A DNA stretch of 64,000 nucleotides, taken from the NCBI RefSeq assembly GCF_036588685.1, contig NC_086380.1, positions 37,214,692 through 37,278,691 of the forward strand, in the 5' to 3' direction. The notes under the pieces were generated by a model, which saw nothing but the letters and a program-made list of their open reading frames with translations, was not told the origin of the DNA and did not search any database. A program made the translations under genes and the position numbers. Within the stretch, counting starts at the first letter, position 1; each line of letters begins with the position of its first letter. This document shows, in pieces, positions 21,719 to 33,400 of this stretch. This DNA comes from Mytilus trossulus. Lineage: Eukaryota > Mollusca > Bivalvia > Mytilida > Mytilidae.

Positions 21719-22958
21719 ACAGGGCATAGCATAATGAACTTCGTAAGGTTATTTTTATTCATTGATGAAAATGCAATGACGGTTCATTCAAACGTTTGTA
21801 TAATTTGATAGTAATCTTTCTTTTGCATATTTAAAGGTTTTCTGTACCGTTATTCATCTTAAATATTTAAATATTTAAATAGTTTAGGCAAAACAAAATC
21901 ATTTTCTCCATTTATTTAATTGAAATACTAGTGCCAGAAAATGTCTTTTGCTTATAGTTTAACTAAAGTCATAACTTATGTAAAGTTCGGTTAAATTGCT
22001 TCAAAAAAGGAGCTTCACGAGAGATAAAGCAATAAGGGATGTGTCAAAGATGCTTGAATGAATAAAACACCAAATACATATTTTTATAACCAGGACGACC
22101 GATATAGTCTTGCATGAGATGAAAAATAATAGATTTTATTATCACATGAAAAAAACATTGTACAAATACAAACAATAAACCACACCAACAAAATACATGA
22201 TTTGAATACACATATGAAAGTACAATAAAAAATTTAAGAAGACGAGTCCCATGTCATCAGATCTCAATACTGTTTATTAAGGAACGTATTCTTATTTACT
22301 TGGTATATATATGTAGATTTTAGGAGGACTTCTAGTTTTTCAGTGTCAGAAATAACAATGTGTATAGGATAATCTATTGCAATGTCATTAACAAGTTTCA
22401 TATCTGTACTGACGCAAAACATCTTTTGATTATTTTTTCATAAATTCATGACTTATACTAATTTCATTGCTTATCACGCTTCCTGTACTCCTTTTTGAAT
22501 AAAAAAAAAATCAATATCTAAATTTCCCCAGACAATCAAACATCGCGGAATTTTTGACGTCGCACGAGTTTCTTGGCGCGCAATAGAAGAGAATACATGT
22601 TTTTTAATATGATTGTTTTTTCGTTTAATATTTCCTTGGATCCATTGCCAAGTTTCTCAATTCGGAAATTGTTGATGTTCCTTTTGTCACAATTGAGAAA
22701 ACAAAATTATAATTAAATCGTTAGAAATTTACAAACAAAATTAAGTACACGTTCTTTTGAGAATAATTTCGATCTTTAAAATTACCTTTAGGTTTCTGAA
22801 ACTTCAGAGAAGGTAGTCTTAACTCGTAAGTGACCACATGGACCCGATCAACCTGTAGTTCAACGTTACGTCGTTTTAATCAAATAAGCCAACGTCAATT
22901 GCAACAGAGTATTATGGCTTCGGCGTCAGTTTTATTTCTCGAATGCTTAAAGGCCACA
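21719..22958. other. No gene seen
   Basis: AT-rich. It includes a duplicated AAATATTTAAATATTTAAAT palindrome near 21.86 kb. No exon with consistent splice sites was found. Confidence 0.4.
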
Positions 22959-24059
22959 TACACAGTGTAGAATACTATTCTGTACGCTATCCGGAAGTCG
23001 CGATTTTCGAAGCGAGGATTTCAAACTGGCTAACAGAACGGTTTTGTTTTGGGTGCCTTTTCTCATCATTTGTTTACTCCTATATCTATAAAGTGCTTTG
23101 CACATCTTAAATGTATGTACAACATCATAAATATCAGTAACTGTAACAAAAACATGCAGTAGAATATAAAATATACGCGTGCATCACACCAACTTCATAG
23201 AAAAAAGTGAAATCGATTGACAATTTTGCTCTCGTAGTACAAAGCAAATGATCTTTTATTGCAAATATTTGCATCAGTTTACAGTAAAATATATACTGTT
23301 TCAATATTCCTACCGTATTTAAGTAGAATGTTCGTATTTCAAATATAAAATATGTTTTCATTGAGGATCCCAAAATAAATTACTGTACGATCAGTCTAAA
23401 ACTGACTGTATTCTAGTAGCGATTTCAGATTTTTTGTCTGTATGACCAGTCGTGATTTTGAAGAAAAAAACAACAACAAATGGAAGTTTTTAACGACCTT
23501 GACTGAAAAACAACGGCAATTTGAAGGTATATACGTGTCTATGTGATATAATTTATGATTATGTCCATGGAACTATAACGTGTAATTTCTTTCATCAGAC
23601 AATACAAATATATTTCTGATGATTTTTGTAGACGGCACAATAATTATATTTTTGTTTCGTCAGTCTTACTTAAAATCAAATGCCTATAAAGCAATACATG
23701 ATTCGCTTGTGGACTTTGTATTAGTGTGTCGTTGCAGTTATCTGTTTAACTATTACATTTTTAAGACTATTTACACCGTCTACCGTTGACCAATTGGTGA
23801 TTACATACATCAAGCATGTCTCTTTTAAAATGACAAAAAATAGATAGAGAAAGCTTTGTTTAAAAACTTTAGGTATTGAGGAAAGAATTAACGAAATAAT
23901 ACCCCGCCACTTCTATAGTCCATGTTTTGGAAAAAAATAAACCACCAGAAAAACTAAATTATAGGTACACAGGGGCATCATTTAATAACGAAAATGAGAA
24001 AGTTTATACTTTTATTAATACTAGTACTAGTATATGGTAAGTTTTTGAAAGTTGCGTAT

Positions 24060-24475
24060 AGTAAGCGGGTACCACCCAATAAGGTAGTGGGAAAGTCCAT
24101 ATCATGGAACTAAAAAACTGATGATTTTTCGAATAACCAAAATAAGAGGTACACAATTGAATTAAATGATAAGGAATCTGAAAAATATTCATTAATTTAT
24201 GACAAGTGTCTTAAGGAAGTTGTGGATATAAAATAGGTACGCCCAATATGAGGTTATGACAAAGTCTGTATTTTAGATAGAGAAACATCAAAAATATTTT
24301 TACAAAAAATTCGAAATAGAAGGTCCATAGTACATTAATAGATTAAAAATGGAGCGATTTTAGAAAAGTTTAACAATTCGTTTTGGAGGTCACAGTTGGA
24401 AATACCTGATGGGTGCCCCCATATAATGCAATGTTCAAGTCCGTATCTTATATAAAGAAACCCCTTAAAATATTT
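24060..24475 (+). repeat. Three diverged direct repeats
   Basis: The pattern GGTACC(A)CCCAAT..GG..GT.., followed by AAAGTCC/TGTAT and a GA-rich stretch, occurs three times, near 24069, 24236 and 24412, spaced about 170-180 bp. Divergence is high, so the period is approximate. Confidence 0.45.
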
Positions 24476-24504
24476 TTAATAAAATAAGAAATATATCCCT
24501 TTTT

Positions 24505-24715
24505 TTTATATAAATAAGGCCGTTCATTTTCTCGTTTGAATTGTTTTACATTGTCATTTCGGGGCATTTTATAGCCGACTTTGTGGTATTGGCTTTGCTT
24601 ATTGTTGAAGGCCATACGGTGGCCTATATTTGTTAATAGCTGTGTCATTTTGATCTCTTGTGGACGGTTGACTCATTGGCAATCATACCGCATCTTCTTT
24701 TTTATATTATAATTT
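24505..24715 (-). repeat. Repeat family A reverse copy
   Basis: GGCCGTTCATTTTCTCGTTT, TTGTTGAAGGCCATACGGTG and ATTGGCAATCATACCGCATC in order; the AT run at its 3' side (about 24700) is typical of this family. It lies inside the 2.9-kb foldback element. Confidence 0.8.
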
Positions 24716-24757
24716 ATGATACGGAATCCAAGTAAAAAATAATTAATAGTTATACCA

Positions 24758-24905
24758 GTGACGGATTCAAGAAAATTGGGATCCGGCGGTTTGAAACTCT
24801 TTTTTAACTTTCAATGCATTTGTATGGGAACATATATTTGGAATCCTCTTTTCTCCTGGATTGGACCCCCTCTCCATTTAAAAATGTCTGGAAACCCCAA
24901 TGTAT
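24758..24905. mobile_element. Decayed copy of the 10.03-kb CAGTGGC-type element
   Basis: CAGTGACGGATTCAAG, TTGTATGGGAACATATATTT and GGATTGGACCCCCTCTC match the plan of the 10029-10180 element with many changes. Confidence 0.5.
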
Positions 24906-25879
24906 ATTAAATGGTTTATGAGGAGATGCGCTTGCAAAACCGGCGAAACATGTTGTTCCAGTCCAACGGACGAACGGAAAGACGGACATCATTATCACTA
25001 TAAACCATCGCTTTACAAAGTGGTGTACAATTGAGTGTGAAAGAGACAGATCTACATCCAAAAACAAAGTGAAGGAACTGTGATCAATTATAGGCTACAG
25101 TACGGCCTCGAATGTTTGTAAATTCATGCATTTTTATATAGTAACAATTAAATCTGTGTGTTTGTACAATTTTAAGTATAACGGAGGACATTCCTGAAAC
25201 TTCTATAAACAAACAAATTTTAACCTTCTTCTTATTTCAGCCACATTCAAACATCCTTATACTTAATGTAGTAAGTCGAGTACACCCTATCAAGCTAAAA
25301 CATGTTTGAAAAGTTTACAGGATGTGCATTTATTAAAATATATTTGTGTTATTTAGAAAAATGACATCTTCTTATGTATCGTAAATAACTTTGAAATCAC
25401 TACTAGAATACAGTGAAATAAAGACTGATCATACAGTTTCAAAATATACAAGCTCGACTGATCGTACAGTGAGAAATTCAAACAAGTGTAATTTTCTTAT
25501 TTCTGGCTTCAAAGATCTGGCTGAAACTTTTACCACCACTTAAAATATACTCTATTTAGTAAATTAAGTCTGGATTTTACGTTAATTTGTACAGTAAGAG
25601 TGCAAAAAGATTGTATTTAGGTTCACCGACTGATTTTCCTTAGTGATGCACTTGGAAATCTCTTAATTAAGGCAAAGATACGAATAATGAATGTGCTAAA
25701 TTTAATTACAAATCATTTGTGAATATCGATGTCAGCTGAATTAATCATTAAGCAATGTACAGATGAACATCTTACCGTTTAATATAGTATTTTCGACAAA
25801 TTTAAAATGTGATCCAAAACGTTCTCGCTTCGAAAATCGCGACTTCCGGAAAGCGTACAGAATAGTATCTACACTGTGC

Positions 25880-27411
25880 ATATTCCATTACAGAATTGTT
25901 TAACATAAAGATTGCAGTATACACCGAATTACTGCAAAACAAACTCATTTTGGTGGAAATGACCAAATGAAGAGGAGGAAAACTTGACTAAAAATATTCC
26001 AAAAAGAATTAGTAAACCTTTTATTAATCATTTAGGGATTTTTGACACGACCAATACTTAAGAGAAAAACAGGATTTTAGTACAGACCACATGCTTTAAG
26101 TGTTAAATGTGACGTAATGAATTCAACTTTCGAATTTCAAACGTACCTAAGATAATGGGAAAATGTATCAACTTTATATTCAATTTTGTATTTCATGCGT
26201 GATGTGTATCTTAGAATGTTAAACTAAAAAGCAAATCAACTGTTGCGTTTCTCAAGTATATTTTTTATCATTTTTTAAAACTGGAGAGGAAAAAGTGGTT
26301 TTCATATATTAGTGTTTTACAGGTAACACATGTTTTTATGTTTCAAATTATAATCAGATAATATGATTTTTGAGTTTTCATATAAGTCTTCATTGTCTGA
26401 AAAATAAATTTGACCAAAGTATTTTTCCTCTTTAAGACAACATTTTTAATAGCAGATTTTCTTACATTGAAATAGCTACACGACATTACATATTGGTACT
26501 CTTCGCTAACATGACTAAGTCTAAAGAGAAGCAATATATACCATAGGGATATTAAACTTACAATTAAAAACAAACTGACAATACAATGACAAATACAATT
26601 AAAAACAAACTGACAATACAATGACAAATACAATCCAAAAAATGACCAAAAGACAAAAAACACGAACCCAACCGAAACCCGCGAATGATTTTAGTTCTTC
26701 GAAATGTCTATGTAATAATATACATGCGACACACTTTAGGGGAAGTCATATGCATGCTTCCGGTGTCATATATAAACACACCGAACATTTAAAATATTTG
26801 TATACCCCTCGGAATGTTATTAAATGAGATTGAAATAAGGATGTGAATAGTATAACATTATGGTAATAATAATATTATAAACAGCAAAATAAGTTTCATA
26901 GGTAATGGACAATCACGAATGACTATAATTACGTATTTGTCTTATACGAATCTTAATAATTCATGGCAACCACAGATTTATTTTCATCTAGCTATGGGTT
27001 ACACATATATTTTCGTGTTTTATCATTCTCTATCGCTCCTTGCTTTTAAAAATAAAAAATATCTACGGATCCCTTCTAACTATTATTATGAAAATCAAAT
27101 TTATAAACACCCATTGTGTTTAATGGCTAATGTTTATGATAGTTTAACAATAGTACACAAAAGCTCCGTTATAGTATAATCACAGATTTTGGTATGCAAA
27201 TGTCTGTTTAACACATTATTTTCTATAACAAAGTAAAAACAAATAAACGAAAACTGTAACATTAGTAGGAAATAATAAAATCAAAACAAGAAGCTGAAAG
27301 TGAATGCTCTGTTTGTAACAAGGAAAACTTATATTATTTAATGATGTAGCGAATTAATGTTCATGATTCATGGCATCAAAAATAGAAGTCAAAAATTACG
27401 ATGAGTATTCA
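25880..27411. other. No gene seen; one short tandem duplication
   Basis: AT-rich. At about 26560-26632 a unit of about 36 bp (TTAAAAACAAACTGACAATA then CAATGACAAATACAA) occurs twice in direct, almost exact tandem. This stretch lies downstream of the DED gene on the minus strand and may include its 3' UTR. Confidence 0.45.
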
Positions 27412-30400
27412 TTATTTAAGTTTAGGAATGTACGACGGGATCGATGAAAATGTACTTTCTGTATCTTTCGTAAACGGTGAAAATTTATACTCCTCTCTCG
27501 AGTTCATTGAAGTTAAATTTTCTAATTTATCCTCTATTCTTTGCATTTTATTATTCAAAATCTGGAATTCAGTTAAACTGCTTTCACTTTTCTGCTCCAT
27601 CTCACCAAATCCAGATGATTGATCCGAATCAGTGTGAGCCATACCAGATGTGCCAGGAGTACTATTAACTCTACGACGTTGCCTTCTACCTGGACTCTTA
27701 TAAGGTCCAGGAGATCTTGAAGTGGTGGACGACGTCTTAGGCTTTTTGTCTCCATTTGGTCGCTGAATCATGATTGCCTCAACCATTTCACGAAATTGAT
27801 TGTGTAAATCTAGTCTGCTGATTTCTTTCATGATAGCATAGAACCACACATCTTCATAAAACAATAGAATAACAAAGTTTGTTTTAGAAGGGAAAGAAGA
27901 CGAAAAAGATGAGGGAAATAACTAAAATATTATAAAGGTATACCCACATTTACCTGCGCTTGGGTGTCTTATCATATATTAACATCCCAACAATTATCGC
28001 TAGGCTGTAGTTGTATACTCCGACCTCTGCCGGACTAAATTTGTAGATTGCTGTTTACGAGTATTATATGAACGTTCGTGATCTAAGAATCTGTATTGCA
28101 GTCGCATTCCAATAATTATTGGTTGACCTTGTGTGATCTATAGACCTATTTAAGTTCTGTTTGTTTTCCGTCCTTAAATCTCAAATCTTGAGTGTGTACT
28201 TGTGTGACAAACACAATCAACCATGTAAACATATCAATGCAGCGAATCTCATGGTCAGTTCGAAAATCTAAAGCCTAGGACAAATCATACACTTTTGTCT
28301 TAAATCGGACAATATTTTGTTTTTTCTCTTCACTGTTGAAATTAGTTGTTATGTAGAATGAATAATTATCAACCTGGAGCTATACATTATTGTTGACCAT
28401 ACGAGATCTAGATTCTTTTCGGTGAACCGTTTATATATGTCGTATTGATGTATCTAATTCAGGTATTTTCTATCGATTAAGTCCAATTTTGACGATGTTA
28501 ATGTTCTGTTAAACAAAATATTCTAAATGTATAATTTCTAGAATTCTAATATTTTCAAGGATACAAAATATATCTTTTTCAAAACGTTTGAAATAAATAA
28601 ACTCATCATAGATACCAAGATTTTAATTCGAACTCACCTAAAGTTGATCGACCATTTGATTTCCTTCTTTCTTTTTCCCATAATGCCTGTAATAAGGTAT
28701 TTGGTGTTTTTTCTATTTTCCTCTTTTCCCCATCTGGCAAGAATTGTAGCAATTTGTTCCTGTCTTTTTTCTTAAGTTCCTTGGACAGTTTGGTCAATAT
28801 AACCTGAAGTTCGGGATCGGAAATTTCAATTGTCGCTTTTGATTGAAATTAAACAAAAAATTGAATAAAAAATTATGCAGAGAAAAACGATATGAAGGGG
28901 CTTTATATAACCTAAAATATTAATTAAATAGATGCTTATGAACAAGGTGATAAGCCCATCAAATGTGCCCAATATTTAGAATGTAAAAGATAAATACAAA
29001 TGAAAAGTAAGTATTTATTTTCCAAAAAATAACAAATGTTCTTACTATAAACATATCCGTTTAAATTCTATAATTGTTGTATGAAGAATTGAGTTAGAAC
29101 TGTTCGCGAGTTTTTTCCCTGCGTTTTATACAAAAATTGTAACATATTAGAAAAATGTTTGATGACTTACAAGAATATTTTCCCCTTCAGACAATGAACA
29201 TTGTCACCACTATTAAAACATAAAGTACTTAATCTTTTCGACAAATTCAAGCGGTTAAATTTGATTCTTTATGAACACTTAGCACGAAGAAAATTTCTAA
29301 TATTATTATCACAGATATCATTGATTCGATATGAAATCAAGTTGGGTTTTCGATAACATATTAGTTTGAAAGAAGGTTGCTGCTTACATGGAAGGTACAT
29401 ATATTTTGTATGTTAAGGGTAAATCATGTTAACACTGATGAGTCTTGTGTAGACGAAACGCGCGTCTGGCGTACTAAATTATAATCCTGGTACCTTTGAT
29501 AACTTTTTTTTAACCATTATACATAGATTATATATTTTCTCTTTAAATGAATTTCAGTAAATTTCAACAAATCAATTCTAGAAAGAAAACAGTAAGAAGG
29601 AATTTTAATCAAGTATACCTGAAATTACAGGTACTGGTACTCCTGGTCGCATGAATGGTCTTTCCAGTGTTCGCAACCAGAATTCTTCTCTTTGGGACAA
29701 AATAGGTGCACGTTCTCCAATATCCAGGTAATAAGCAAGTTTTTCTTTTTCATATTCCAAAAAGTTAATCCTTGACGCCATCTCATTTAATTGAGCTCTT
29801 TGCTTTAGAAGGTGGACATTCAAATCTTCTGAAACTTTTGCTTTAATCATCATTGCATTAGCCTCTATCAATGATTTTATAACATTTGAATCATAGTTAA
29901 GTCTCCGTGTTTCCCTAAGCATACACTGAAAAAAAGCATATGCTGCCTTCGTAGAAAGCTTTTCAAATGGCTTGAATACTTTTAAGTAAAGCGCGTAAAA
30001 CCATAATGTTCGCACCATTACTGATATGAAATAATTTGTCTGACAAGTTTGCTTGAATTTCGAATTTTCAGTTTTATACCACTTCTTTAGTCTTTCCACT
30101 TTAATCAGTTGAGCCTGTGTATCATCTAAATCTGATTCCAATGCTTGAATTCGCGTTGTAAATGACTTCATTTCATGCTTTATTGCTAGTACATCTTCTC
30201 TAGATTGTTCTTTCTGTAAGCCTGGAAAACATAGAAAAATGATTATTGTATGTGGAAAACATGGAAAGATAACGATGGAGATGAATTGACCCTCACAAAC
30301 ACTAACTATAGCTAGATAGTAAATCAAATGTTTTTGGTTATTAATCGTCATAAAATGTAAACCCAATTCAATTCAATTGTTATTGGTTTTAAAATATAAA

Positions 30401-33400
30401 CATGGTACATTAATAGCATGTGACACAACACTACGAGAAATGAACATTGGAAAATAACATAACATTAGTTGATGTCAAGGCTGTTTTGGATTAAGATATA
30501 GGATGTTCAAAAATGATAATGTTGCAGACCATATGAGTATTTGGACCGTAAGGGATATTACATTAAGATGTACAGTAAATAATTCACTATTTAATCAATT
30601 AGAAATAAATGAATATATTATAATTGTCTATCTGAATAATATTTTTCACAATTATAAATGAAATATAATCCTTTCCTAATCAACTTTAAAAAGTAATCGT
30701 TTGGTGCCAAAGTTGACTTTGTTATTTGTATAAGTTTCAAGATTGTAACAGCTTAATCTAAGTAGACTAATCAATGATTCATTCAACATCACAATCATAT
30801 ATACCGATGAAGGATATCTGTTATCCGAAATATTAATAAATAATTACATTATAGTTCCATTTTATGTTATTGGTGTTGTTATGTACACTTTTTAGTGTAA
30901 AAGAATACAACATCACCAAAAACACAATAAAACGAACAATATGTTAGATATTTCGGATAACAGATATCCTTCTTCGGTAATTGCACGATGACAAATGAAT
31001 CATGTCAATTCAAATTAAGACTCTATCAAAATCTTGATTTATACCTGTTATATGAAGGATATCTGTTATCCGAAATATCTAACATATTGTTCGTTTTATT
31101 GTGTTTTTGGTGATGTTGTATTCTTTTAGACTTGTTATATATTATATTATGTAGTGTACTGCATCATGTTTATATGATCCATCGCCCCGTAAGATTTATC
31201 GTTGACTATTTATTCAGTCATTTTATATATATATATAGTTTCTTTTCAAGCGGTGTACAGAATTATATATTAACGCTCAACGGAATTTGTCTGTATTCGG
31301 GTTGCCGTATTTGCTGTTTATGGATCATGACCCGTTCACACTGCCGATTTCTAAGTAAATATAATTGTCTCTGGAACATACTCCACAGGAAATAGTGTGT
31401 GTGAACGGGTCAGGATCCATAAACAGCAAATACGGCAACCCGAATACAGACAAATTCCGTTGAGCGAACATTTAGACATTTGTGCGGGAGGAAAATTCAA
31501 ATTTTTCCCGTTCTTTAAATGTACGGAACCAACAGAAGAATACCGTAAAGAACTAGAAAGAAAATTTATAAAAGTGTTTGACGCCAAGCTTAATGCTTAA
31601 TAGTTACATGAACAATAACGTTGCGTCATACTACTAAAATTTTACGAACAATGACGTTACGTCATAATACTAATGTGTTCCCCATAACGACGTCCATAAC
31701 GACGTTCATAGTCTTGAAAAGTCCCAAGATGGATGAAAGCGCTAGACAATGCTGCTTTTAAAACTCTTTTTGTGTATTTAATTTTTAATATATATATATA
31801 TATACATTCAACGGTGACCACTTCCTCCAAGTTAATGGAACAGCAATGGGAACAAAGATGGCCCCGTCTTATGCCAATATTTGTATGGGGAAATTAGAAC
31901 AGAGAATTCTCAATTCATCTCTTCATCAACCCCTCTCTTGGTTCCGATTTATCGACGATATTGACATGAAGTGGGACAATACTGAACAAGAACTAAATGT
32001 GTTCATTCATCATGCCAACGATGCCAATCCCTCAATAAAATTCACATATGAAATCTCTGACTCTAAGATCACATTTCTTGACTCTACATCGCAATTGAGG
32101 GATTGAAACATATCTGTATTGCAAGCCTACAGACAAACATCAATATCTATCTCCTTTGAGTTGTCATCCCAAACACTGCACCAAGAGCATTCCCTACAGC
32201 CAGGTCATACGAATAAAAAGGATTTGCTCCACCAACAATATTGAAAAAAAAAATTTCTACAAGAACTTCGCGGTCACCTTAAACATCGGGGCTACAAAAG
32301 AAAAGACATTGATAAAGGTTTTACTGGTGCTAACAACATCAGCCGAAATGAGCTTTTACAATATAAAGACAAAAAGGTCAACAAGAAGGTGCCGTTTGTG
32401 TTGACTTACCATCCAAAATTTGACAACTTATCTCACCTAATCCGCGAAAATTGGAAAGAGATCGAAAAACATTCTAAACTATCCAAGATCTTTCCCGAGC
32501 CACCTGTCATGGCTTTCCGTAGGAACAAAAGCCTTAAAGACTTGCTGGTGAGAGCTGATTTTTCCTCTCAAGCAGGCTCTTCATCTGTGGGCTCTTGCAT
32601 GGGTTGCCGAAACAAACGATGTCTGACTTGCAAACAAATACTGGATACCCAGACTTTTAACAGTCACTCCACTGGTACAGAATACACAATATTTTGCAAT
32701 GTTTATTGCAAGACTTCAAATGTTGTGTATCTCTTACAGTGTAAATGTGGTAAACAGTATGTTGGCGAGTAAGAACATCCGTTTCACAAACGAATAAACG
32801 GCCATCCTAGCGACTACCAATGCCAGCCAGACCTCCTTCTAAGTCGACATTTGAGATCCCCTGGTTACACTAAGGCAGATTTCAATCGACTGACCATTAA
32901 AACCATTGACCACAACTCTGCTTGGTCTAAAAAGGATAGACTCGCTCGGGAAAGATTTTGGATAAGAAAATTAACAACTTTGGCACCAAATGGAATAAAT
33001 GAAAAGATGTAGTTCGACTCCGTGTAGTGGTTCAAATTTAGGTTATATTACTTACTATTACAGTCTCTGTTTCTATTTCTTAAATTTTTTCATCTATTAA
33101 ACAAATTTGTTAAAGATACCAATTTAAATTGCTTATTTTTTTTAGGGATGTATAAGTACCCAGCCACGTCCTTCTAGTTATACTTAGTCAAAACTTATTA
33201 TTACATTTTAACGGTCGTTTGTTCGCGATGTTTAAATACTCAGACTTTGTTGTAGCTACTTTACTCTGTCAATTTGAAATATTTATAAATTTTAGATCGT
33301 TCAGTGCTGTCTATTTGGTAATTTTACTAACGTAATCATGCTTGTACCATTATAATTGTCGTTCCCGTTAAAGTTTTAGAATTGTGCTAGTTCAAATCGC

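Larger units (their letters stand above)
22961..25879. mobile_element. Foldback element of about 2.9 kb
   Basis: The ends pair as near-perfect inverted repeats for about 55 bp: TGTACGCTATCCGGAAGTCG on the left and CGACTTCCGGAAAGCGTACA on the right, continuing into TTTTCGAAGCGAG. A second matching stretch lies further in: ACTGTATTCTAGTAGCGATT at 23.41 kb against AATCACTACTAGAATACAGT at 25.40 kb. The arms therefore span up to about 500 bp each, interrupted by divergence. The interior carries a family A copy, a decayed CAGTGAC-type element and diverged direct repeats. No transposase recognised. Confidence 0.75.

Noticed and set aside
26343..26663. Hydrophobic 106-codon open frame (-) that could be a membrane protein
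   Set aside because: It includes both units of a tandem duplication in AT-rich DNA; the hydrophobicity comes from T-rich codons.
31132..31395. 87-codon open frame upstream of the GIY-YIG fragment
   Set aside because: It is largely the antisense of the inverted duplicate of the nuclease coding sequence.
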